Part shown: positions 58,014 to 64,000 of the stretch, piece after piece
Layout: each line of letters begins with the position of its first letter
Numbering within the stretch: position 1 is the first letter of the stretch
Assembly (NCBI RefSeq): GCF_963662805.1
Contig: NZ_OY759869.1
Coordinates: 302,001 to 366,000, forward strand
Direction: 5' to 3'
DNA: 64,000 nt
Origin: an uncultured Cohaesibacter sp.
GTDB lineage: Bacteria; Pseudomonadota; Alphaproteobacteria; Rhizobiales; Cohaesibacteraceae
Translations under genes and position numbers: made by a program
Notes under the pieces: generated by a model
The model's database searches: none
Seen by the model: the letters and a program-made list of their open reading frames with translations, nothing else
What the model was told of the DNA's origin: nothing

Positions 58014-59044
58014 TGACCCAAAGGCAAACAACATCCATGCGCTCCGAGATTGCCGAGATCCCGGATGTGCTTCAGCGCCAGATTGATCAGGGTCTGTCGC
58101 ACTATTGGGCTCTGGGTGAGACGCTGCGTGACGCAAGGCTCAAGGGGTTTGTAACCTGCGCCCGGGGGACGTCCGATCAGGCGGCGATGTTTTTCAAATA
58201 TCTGTTCGAGATCCATTGCGGGTTGCCCGTCGCCTCGATTGGTCCCTCCGTCGGGTCCCTTTACAAGGCGAAGCTGCAGCTTGACGATTTCGCTTGCATG
58301 ACCTTCTCCCAATCGGGAGGAAGCCCCGACCTGCTGGCCTTGCAGACGGCAGCGAGGCAAGGGGGGGCGCGAACCGTCGCCTTTCTCAATCAGACTGACA
58401 GCGCCATTGGCAAGGATGCCATGACGGTGATGCCCATATTGGCCGGCCCAGAAATGGCGGTTGCTGCCACCAAATCCTATGTGGGGATGCTCTTTGCCTC
58501 TCTGGGAGTGTTGGCTGGCTATCAGCAGGATGACGCGCTGAATGCCGCCATGTCCAAGCTGCCCGAGATGGCTCGGAAGGCCGTGGACAGCGACTGGTTA
58601 GAGGCAATCGTCCCGCTGGCCCGGGCACAATCGGTGTTTTGCATCGGTCGCGGGCCCGGTTTGGCGGTTGCTGGCGAGGCTGCCCTGAAGCTCAAGGAAA
58701 CCTGTCTCATGCATGCCGAGGCCTACTCGTCTGCGGAGGTACTGCATGGCCCGATTGCTGCTGCTAGCGGGAGGTTTGCTGTCTTGCTGTTCGATGCCAA
58801 AGGCGATGCGCAGCAATCAATCGATGTTGCCGAGCAGAAGCTCAGAGCGAAAGGCGCGACCGTCTTTCGGGTCTCGGCCACTAACGGCTTGAGGCAAGCG
58901 CAAGGCGAGGCGGACTGCCACCCGCTTCTTGAGCCACTCTTGCAGGCGGTGACCTTCTACAGCTTTGTTGAAAGCCTCTCGGTTCAGCTCGGCCTCAATC
59001 CAGATGCTCCGGTTGGGTTGCAAAAGGTGACCATGACGGTTTGA
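58013..59044 (+). CDS. SIS-domain sugar-phosphate isomerase/deaminase/deglycase-like protein
   Basis: A 343-residue protein with two SIS domains, like the isomerase half of GlmS, AgaS and FrlB. First domain: GFVTCARGTSDQAAMFFKYL and MTFSQSGGSPDLLALQTAAR, with EMAVAATKSYVGMLFAS; second domain: VFCIGRGPGLAVAGEAALKL followed by KETCLMHAEAYSSAEVLHGP, with the Glu used as base in relatives. Such proteins bind 6-phosphosugars with a 2-keto or 2-amino group. No sugar kinase is visible in the operon and the importer is not a PTS, so either an outside kinase supplies the phosphate or the substrate is imported phosphorylated. ATG at 58013 shares bases with the ATPase stop (TGATG). Confidence 0.88.
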   Translation: MTQRQTTSMRSEIAEIPDVLQRQIDQGLSHYWALGETLRDARLKGFVTCARGTSDQAAMFFKYLFEIHCGLPVASIGPSVGSLYKAKLQLDDFACMTFSQSGGSPDLLALQTAARQGGARTVAFLNQTDSAIGKDAMTVMPILAGPEMAVAATKSYVGMLFASLGVLAGYQQDDALNAAMSKLPEMARKAVDSDWLEAIVPLARAQSVFCIGRGPGLAVAGEAALKLKETCLMHAEAYSSAEVLHGPIAAASGRFAVLLFDAKGDAQQSIDVAEQKLRAKGATVFRVSATNGLRQAQGEADCHPLLEPLLQAVTFYSFVESLSVQLGLNPDAPVGLQKVTMTV

Positions 59045-59053
59045 CCAAACGCT

Positions 59054-59098
59054 CCAGCCGGGGTCCTGCAACAAAAACTGATGCAAGGCCCCGGCTGG
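59054..59098 (+). terminator. Terminator hairpin of the ROK/SIS operon
   Basis: CCAGCCGGGGTCCTGCA (59054-59070) and TGCAAGGCCCCGGCTGG (59082-59098) pair over 17 positions with one G-U pair and one mismatch around an 11-nt loop. It starts 10 bp after the SIS stop. Confidence 0.75.
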
Positions 59099-59164
59099 CT
59101 CGGGAGAAAGCTGACATGCGTCATCGGGCGGAAGCGCCCGATTTTCAGGTCATGGCCAAGTCCT

Positions 59165-59415
59165 TCAGGGCATATCGGTGTCATGTTCCGGAATGTCGCC
59201 AATCTCGGCCATCTTGGCATCGAGCTTTTGCAGGAGCGCTCTGAAGACATCGCTATAGGCGGGATCGTTGGCGAGGTTCATCAACTCGTACGGGTCCTTG
59301 TCGCAGTCGAACAGTTCCCATTCTGGTGGTGCGTCATTGGGGCGAGCGCCGAGCTGGCCGAGATCGCACGGGATGCGTGTTCGTCTCACATGATGAATAT
59401 AATGTTGGGGCGCAT
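59165..59415 (-). pseudogene. Internally deleted sulfatase remnant
   Basis: At 59415 an ATG with a good GAGGAG upstream opens a sulfatase N terminus, MRPNIIFIM, then a TGA where relatives have Ser, then DEHASRAISA. The frame then moves straight into a sulfatase C terminus, PEWELFDCDKDPYELMNLAN followed by DPAYSDVFRALLQKLDAKM, stop at 59165. About 400 residues, including the formylglycine Cys/Ser-x-Pro-x-Arg site, are missing. So a full sulfatase gene once stood here and lost its middle by deletion. It cannot be functional. Confidence 0.75.
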
Positions 59416-59481
59416 GGTGGTCACTCGCTCCTCAAGCTTTTGTTACAGTCTTCGTGCCGGTCTTCGAACGGTTCGTGAGCA

Positions 59482-60117
59482 TCATCGGATGCCGGAGGTC
59501 TCCGATTCGAAGGGAAGCCTTTTGGTTTCGGCCATGGACGAGGCCAGCACTGCCTCTACGAACGCCATGCCCTCCACGCCGGTTGCCTGTCCCGGAAAAT
59601 CCCTGTCACCGGTCAGCGCTGCACTGTCGGTGCCTCGGGATCGGTCCGCCACTTCGCCATGACCTTCCAACAGCTGGATGTTGTGTCTGGTATGCCTCTG
59701 GATGTCGACGTTCATCAATGCCGCTTCGGCGATGCAGAGGAAATGCAAGGGCTTGTCATTGACATCCCTGATCAGCTTGACGAACCCGCGAGCCCCATAT
59801 TCATTTCCAAAGAGGTCGAATTCGACTTTGGATGGGTCGGTCCCATCGATCAGTTTATTGAACTCACCGATGGTCAAGGCATGTTGATCTGACCCGGTCA
59901 TGTAGAATGACTCCAGGTTGTATCGTTCCTGCCGTTCTTCCGGCGACAGCATCGCCAGAACCAGACGGGATGCTGGCAACCGTGAAGCTGTTGCTGCTGC
60001 TGTCACCGTATCAAAGCTGCCGGATTGGTTCGTGGTGGATACACCCGTGTAAACCGCTCCGTCATCATGGGAACCGCGGCCACGAAATAATATGATGACT
60101 TGGCGCAGCTCCGGCAG
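59482..60117 (-). pseudogene. Truncated gene remnant of unrecognised family
   Basis: An open frame of about 210 codons without a credible start: it is limited upstream by a stop at 60118-60120, just before the end of the aminotransferase gene. Readable stretches are VIILFRGRGSHDDGAVYTGV, SGSFDTVTAAATASRLPASR, ERYNLESFYMTGSDQHALTI and, at the end, TGVEGMAFVEAVLASSMAET, the last of which resembles the C terminus of Gfo/Idh/MocA dehydrogenases. The composition is protein-like, so it is probably the 3' part of a gene whose 5' part was deleted, next to the sulfatase remnant and read in the same direction. The family assignment is weak. Confidence 0.45.
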
Positions 60118-60123
60118 TCAGAT

Positions 60124-61311
60124 TTACATCTGTTGGCTTGGCAGGCGATTGGGCAGGGTTGCGATAATGGTGCTCTCGGCGTTGGCAAAGGCGGCCCGCA
60201 AGTAGGCCTGCTGATTGGCCCCGAACCCGGTGCCGGGCAGCATCAAGATGCCATAGTCGCCAGCGAGTCTTTGCGTGATCTGCATGGCATCCTCTGCACC
60301 GAACGGGTGCTTGAGATAGGCGAAATAGGCACCAATCGATGCGATTTCCCAGCCGTCAAGCGCCGCGATGGCCGTCTTGAAGGTGTCTCGCCGCAGGGCA
60401 ATCTCGGCTCTGTTGTCCACGCGCCATTCATCGAGGGGGCCGATGGCCTTTGCGACCGCATGTTGAGCGGGCCGGGGCGCGCAGATCTGCAGATTGTCCA
60501 TTACCTTGAGCAATTGCTCCATCAGTGTCCCGCCGCACAGGACCGCGCCGACCCGGTGGCCGGGAATGCAAAAAACCTTGGAGAAGCTGTAGAGATGGAC
60601 GAAATGGCTTTGCCAGTCGGGCTTGCTGAAGAGGGCATGGGGGCGGTCTGCGCCCTGATCGAGGAAATCCCGATAGGTTTCGTCCACCACCAGATAGGCA
60701 CCAGCCGCCCGGCAAATCTCAAAGGCCGACTCGAGGAAAGAGGCAGGATAGACAGCGCCTGTCGGATTGTTTGGCGTGACGATATAAACGGCGCGGGTCT
60801 TGTCCGTGATGGCGTCCTTGAGCGCTTCGGCTTTGGGCACAAATCCGTCTTCCGCGAGGGCATCGACAAAGCGCACCGTGATGCCAAGCATGTCGAGGGT
60901 CATTTCGTGGTTGAAATAGAAGGGTCGGACAATGAGAACCTCGTCACCGGGTCTGGTCAGCGCGAGCGCCGTGATGAAAAAGGCCTGATTGCCGCCAGCC
61001 GTGATCTGCACATTTTCGGCCCCGACCGCGCAGTCATAGGCACTTGAGACATCCTGTGCGAGCGCTTCGCGCAAAACCAGTTCACCCTGAATGGCGCCAT
61101 AGCCTGCAAGGCTGGCGCTGCCTGCTGCCTCTGCGAGCCATCCCAGCAAGTCAGGATGGGGTGAATAGCCGGGCACCGCTTGCGACAGATCGATTGCGGG
61201 GCCTCTTGCACCATCATACCGCCTGAGGCAGGCTTGAACCTTGGGGATGGGTGGAGGAGACAGTCGGGCAACCAGCGGATTGATCCCTGCGGGAGAGGAA
61301 AATTCAGACAT
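60124..61311 (-). CDS. PLP-dependent aminotransferase class I/II
   Basis: A 395-residue fold-type I aminotransferase. IDLSQAVPGYSPHPDL near the N terminus, ENVQITAGGNQAFFITALAL (cofactor phosphate cup), YIVTPNNPTGAVYPASFL with the Asn that contacts PLP, LVVDETYRDFL with the Asp, the Schiff-base Lys in HLYSFSKVFCIPGHRVGAVL, and the substrate-carboxylate Arg region AYLRAAFANAE. The ATG at 61311 follows GAGAAC; a TTG at 61332 is an alternative. Third gene of a minus-strand operon after a ureohydrolase and an FAD-linked oxidase, so a role in breaking down an amino or guanidino acid is likely. Confidence 0.9.
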   Translation of the reverse strand: MSEFSSPAGINPLVARLSPPPIPKVQACLRRYDGARGPAIDLSQAVPGYSPHPDLLGWLAEAAGSASLAGYGAIQGELVLREALAQDVSSAYDCAVGAENVQITAGGNQAFFITALALTRPGDEVLIVRPFYFNHEMTLDMLGITVRFVDALAEDGFVPKAEALKDAITDKTRAVYIVTPNNPTGAVYPASFLESAFEICRAAGAYLVVDETYRDFLDQGADRPHALFSKPDWQSHFVHLYSFSKVFCIPGHRVGAVLCGGTLMEQLLKVMDNLQICAPRPAQHAVAKAIGPLDEWRVDNRAEIALRRDTFKTAIAALDGWEIASIGAYFAYLKHPFGAEDAMQITQRLAGDYGILMLPGTGFGANQQAYLRAAFANAESTIIATLPNRLPSQQM

Positions 61312-61347
61312 CTGTTCTCTTTTCAAAACCAATTGCGGACGGCCCGC

Positions 61348-62790
61348 TCAGGGAAGGACTTTTCCCGGATTAAGGAGGGTATCCGGATCCAGCATTTTCT
61401 TCAATTTTTGCATCAAAGCAAGCTCCAACGGGCTGCGCGAATGCCCAAGCCACTCTCTTTTGAGCGCACCGATGCCATGCTCGGCGGAGATGCTGCCTCG
61501 ATAGGATCTGGCCAGATCATAGATGATCTGCTCGATTGCCGCATGGCCTGCGGGTGAAGATTCTGGCACCGAAGCCATGATATGCAGGTTGCCATCGGCG
61601 GCATGGCCGAAAAAGACCGCCTTTGTCGCAGGAAACGATTTATAAAGCGCCGTGCGGCAGTCCTCAGCAAACGGGCCGAGGGAATGGATGGGGAGCGAAA
61701 TGTCAAAGCTCTCATGCTCCCCGAGTACAGGCTCGATCTCGGCACTGGCATCGCGAATGGCCCACAGTCGCTCGGCTTCGCTCAGCGATTTGGCAAGCAC
61801 CGCGTCCTCGATGATGCCCCCTTCCAGACAGTGAGAGAGATAGTCCTCGAGAACAAACCCGTCGCCAGCCATGGCCGGGCCGCTCGCCTCAATAAGGAAA
61901 TAGAAGTCGTGCGGAGCGGCAAAGGGATTGCCGCAACCCTCGACATTTTGCGTGACCATCAAAAAATAGTCTGGCCACATGACCTCGAAGGCGGAGAGGC
62001 TCGGCCCCAGCTTGCGCCGCGCGGCAACGAGGGCCTTCGTGGCGCTGTCAAAATCTCTGGTTGCAACTATCGCCAATTCGGACCAGTCCGGCTTTGGCTG
62101 CAGTGCCAGAATCACTTTGCTGACGATCCCGAGGCTGCCTTCCGACCCGATGAAAAGCTGTTTGAGATCAAATCCGGCATTGTTCTTGAGCATCGGTGAG
62201 AGCTCATCGAGAATGGAGCCGTCGGCCAGCACCACTTCGAGCCCAAGCACCGATTGGCGCGTCATACCATAGCGCAAGACACGCGTGCCCCCGGCATTGG
62301 TGGCAACGGTTCCGCCGATGGTGCAGCTGCCTCGGGCGCCGAAGTCGACCGGGCACAGAAGGCCGTTTTCTCCAGCGGCCTTTTGCAACGCTTCGAGCGG
62401 CACGCCCGACTGCACTGTGGCTGTCATGGCAACCGGATCGATGGAGAGGATCTTGTTCATTCTTTCGAGCGACAGGGCCACGGATCCGGGTGAGGGGATC
62501 GCTCCGCCACAAAGACCCGTGAGGCCACCCTGCACGGTGATGCCGACGGAATGCTCAGCACAGAGCTTGACCGCGTCGGCCAGTTCGTCTGTTGTTTGAG
62601 GGCGTAGTACGGCAAGCGGCTTTGCGCCCGCCATCACGCTGGCATCGCCATGATTGCGTGATGGCACATCATCACCGAACAGAAACCCTGACGTTCCGAG
62701 CAGCGCGGCAAGCGCCGATTGGAGCCGCTGAGGTAATGTGTTGCACATGCGCTTTCTTTCAGATCCGCACCTATCCGTCCCTGCACTCAT
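61348..62790 (-). CDS. FAD-linked 2-hydroxyacid oxidase/dehydrogenase (GlcD/DLD family)
   Basis: A 480-residue flavoenzyme of the VAO/PCMH fold. FAD-binding motifs are LRPQTTDELADAVKLCAEHS, ITVQGGLTGLCGGAIPSPGS, CPVDFGARGSCTIGGTVATN followed by AGGTRVLRYG, and DLKQLFIGSEGSLGIVSKVI; the C-terminal part has VFFGHAADGNLHIMASVPES and the closing SAEHGIGALKREWLGHSRSP, typical of D-lactate and glycolate oxidases. It oxidises a D-2-hydroxyacid to the keto acid. The ATG at 62790 overlaps the ureohydrolase stop; an internal ATG at 62748 is also possible. The keto acid would be a substrate for the aminotransferase downstream. Confidence 0.9.
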   Translation of the reverse strand: MSAGTDRCGSERKRMCNTLPQRLQSALAALLGTSGFLFGDDVPSRNHGDASVMAGAKPLAVLRPQTTDELADAVKLCAEHSVGITVQGGLTGLCGGAIPSPGSVALSLERMNKILSIDPVAMTATVQSGVPLEALQKAAGENGLLCPVDFGARGSCTIGGTVATNAGGTRVLRYGMTRQSVLGLEVVLADGSILDELSPMLKNNAGFDLKQLFIGSEGSLGIVSKVILALQPKPDWSELAIVATRDFDSATKALVAARRKLGPSLSAFEVMWPDYFLMVTQNVEGCGNPFAAPHDFYFLIEASGPAMAGDGFVLEDYLSHCLEGGIIEDAVLAKSLSEAERLWAIRDASAEIEPVLGEHESFDISLPIHSLGPFAEDCRTALYKSFPATKAVFFGHAADGNLHIMASVPESSPAGHAAIEQIIYDLARSYRGSISAEHGIGALKREWLGHSRSPLELALMQKLKKMLDPDTLLNPGKVLP

Positions 62791-63836
62791 CCATTGATCG
62801 ACGGGCTGAAGACCATCAGGCTGAGAATCTCGAACAGAACTTGCGCACCGACCTGGGCAGTATTGGTGTTGGCATCATATTGAGGCGCCACTTCCACCAC
62901 ATCACCGCCAACGAGGTTGATGCCTTTGAGGCCCCTGAGCAGCTCGAGTGCTTCCCGAGTGGTCAGTCCGCCGATTTCCGGTGTGCCGGTGCCCGGCGCA
63001 AAGGACGGGTCAAGGCTGTCGATATCAAACGAGAGATAAGTCGGGCCGTCGCCAACAACCTCGAGCGCCTTGGCGATAACGGCAGGAATGCCCATGGACG
63101 AGATCTCCTCGGCGTGGATAACGGTCATGCCGGATTCATAGCTGAATTCCCAGAGATATTCGGACGCGCCGCGAATGCCGATCTGGATGGTCCGCTCCGG
63201 ATCAAGTACGCCATCAAGCACTGCATTGCGGAAGGGGCCACCATGATGGAATTTGGACTGATCGAAGGGGCCACCGGTGTCGCAATGGGCATCAATATGG
63301 ATCATGCCGACGGGTCTGTCCTTGCCCACGGCGCGCAGGATCGGATGGCTGATGGAATGGTCGCCACCAACGGAAAGGGGAGCAACCCCTTGCTCAACGA
63401 CTTTCGAGACGAAGGCCTCGATATTGTCGTGGCTCTGTTCCAGACGGAAGCGACTTTCAAACGGCACATCGCCAATATCGGCGACCCGCAAGTCGTGGAC
63501 GGGCGCGCAATCAAGAACATGATTGTAGGGGCCAATCCGTTCGATATGGCGCAAGGCGCGTGGTCCAAAGCGGGAGCCGGGGCGGTTGGATACTCCAAGA
63601 TCCATCGGTACGCCGAGCATGGCCACCTGCAACTCGCCAAGGTCGAAGGCCTCGCCGGGTTGCAGCGATGGCGCGGAGCAGAAAGTCAGCATCCCGGCAT
63701 AGGGAGCGGTGCGCGTGCCGTTTTTGGCGAAAATCTTGTCGGCCACGCGGGCAAAGCGTGGATTGAACATATCGGATGCCGCTGTGTCGGCGAATTTTTG
63801 ACGCAAGGCGTCCAGCTTGTCAGATGACCAGCTCAT
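62787..63836 (-). CDS. Ureohydrolase (agmatinase/guanidinobutyrase family)
   Basis: A 349-residue arginase-fold enzyme that splits urea from a guanidino compound using two Mn2+ ions. Metal-binding motifs: VAPLSVGGDHSISHPI (His), VGMIHIDAHCDTGGPFD (Asp-x-His-x-Asp) and LSFDIDSLDPSFAPGTGTPE (Asp-x-Asp). DAHCDT and the long segment HHGGPFRNAVLDGVLDPER are like guanidinobutyrase and 3-guanidinopropionase rather than agmatinase proper. The ATG at 63836 follows GGGAGAAT; upstream in-frame residues were rejected. It is 51 bp behind the gene for an ABC ATPase, which may import the guanidino substrate. Confidence 0.92.
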   Translation of the reverse strand: MSWSSDKLDALRQKFADTAASDMFNPRFARVADKIFAKNGTRTAPYAGMLTFCSAPSLQPGEAFDLGELQVAMLGVPMDLGVSNRPGSRFGPRALRHIERIGPYNHVLDCAPVHDLRVADIGDVPFESRFRLEQSHDNIEAFVSKVVEQGVAPLSVGGDHSISHPILRAVGKDRPVGMIHIDAHCDTGGPFDQSKFHHGGPFRNAVLDGVLDPERTIQIGIRGASEYLWEFSYESGMTVIHAEEISSMGIPAVIAKALEVVGDGPTYLSFDIDSLDPSFAPGTGTPEIGGLTTREALELLRGLKGINLVGGDVVEVAPQYDANTNTAQVGAQVLFEILSLMVFSPSING

Positions 63837-63887
63837 GGTAATTCTCCCAAAACAAATAGACAGAAGGCAAGCCACCTAGGGTGGGGT

Positions 63888-64000
63888 TCAGACCCCTTCG
63901 CTGGCGCGGACCGCCTCGTAATGCATCAATTCCAGAATTTCCCGCTTGTAGGCCATAAAGTCCGGGGAGGTGAGGGTGCTCATGCCGCGCGGTCGTTCGA
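63888..64000 (-). CDS. C-terminal end of an ABC transporter ATPase (partial, start outside window)
   Basis: Only the last 37 codons are visible, reading ERPRGMSTLTSPDFMAYKRE followed by ILELMHYEAVRASEGV and a TGA. The ERPR start and the charged helix ending in a HYEA-like motif match the C terminus of NitT/TauT-type ABC ATPases. It lies upstream of the ureohydrolase operon on the same strand. The assignment rests on a short tail. Confidence 0.5.
   Translation of the reverse strand, partial: ERPRGMSTLTSPDFMAYKREILELMHYEAVRASEGV

Noticed and set aside
62592..63827. 411-codon plus-strand frame opposite the ureohydrolase
   Set aside because: Antisense to a gene with all arginase-family metal motifs; no domain in the plus-strand translation.

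Overview
The window looks like chromosomal DNA of an alphaproteobacterium, probably a marine or host-associated member of the Hyphomicrobiales/Rhodobacterales type. The reasons are the GC-rich dense operons, the many GTG starts and ATGA overlaps, three complete CUT2-type (ribose/fructose-like) ABC importers, a TRAP importer, and LysR, GntR, DeoR, LacI and ROK regulators each beside its own catabolic operon. Species is not determinable from the sequence. No rRNA, tRNA, CRISPR array, transposase or integrase was recognised.

Layout. (1) 1-4446, minus strand: DeoR regulator, iron alcohol dehydrogenase, NhaC-type antiporter and an MtnA-like sugar-phosphate isomerase that runs off the left edge; palindromic operator candidates lie just upstream of deoR. 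(2) 4713-5387: a lone SAM methyltransferase. (3) 5562-15093, plus strand: a CUT2 ABC importer in which one permease is fused to a strictosidine-synthase/SMP-30-like propeller, followed by a second propeller protein, the ATPase, a zinc alcohol dehydrogenase and an aldehyde dehydrogenase. (4) 15222-19122: a LysR gene and a large autotransporter, convergent, both broken by single-base frameshifts that all go the same way. (5) 19904-21429: an L,D-transpeptidase-like protein and an EamA transporter. (6) 21702-31591: a surface-polysaccharide island. On the minus strand lies a complete wbpA-B-D-E...I set for UDP-ManNAc3NAcA with two glycosyltransferases; convergent to it is a D-glucuronyl C5-epimerase-like gene preceded by an AT-rich stretch. 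(7) 31936-36143: aldo/keto reductase, LysR, short-chain dehydrogenase and SMP-30 lactonase. (8) 36253-44006: an ABC importer with two permeases plus a DhaK/DhaL kinase, controlled by a divergent LacI regulator. (9) 44213-46254: FAD oxidoreductase and family 2 glycosyltransferase. (10) 46278-51018: GntR regulator with TRAP importer, divergent from a sialic-acid-lyase-like gene. (11) 51461-59044: ROK regulator, M20 deacylase, FrcABC-like importer, YhfX-type PLP enzyme and SIS sugar-phosphate protein in one tight operon; I know of no characterised pathway with this composition. (12) 59165-60117: remnants, including an internally deleted sulfatase. (13) 60124-64000, minus strand: ureohydrolase, FAD-linked oxidase and aminotransferase, with the tail of an ABC ATPase at the right edge.

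The common theme is import of small carbohydrates, polyols or acidic sugars followed by oxidation, isomerisation or phosphorylation. Each of the four substrate-binding-protein genes is followed at once by a strong RNA hairpin within its transporter operon, a layout expected to raise binding-protein expression over the membrane components.
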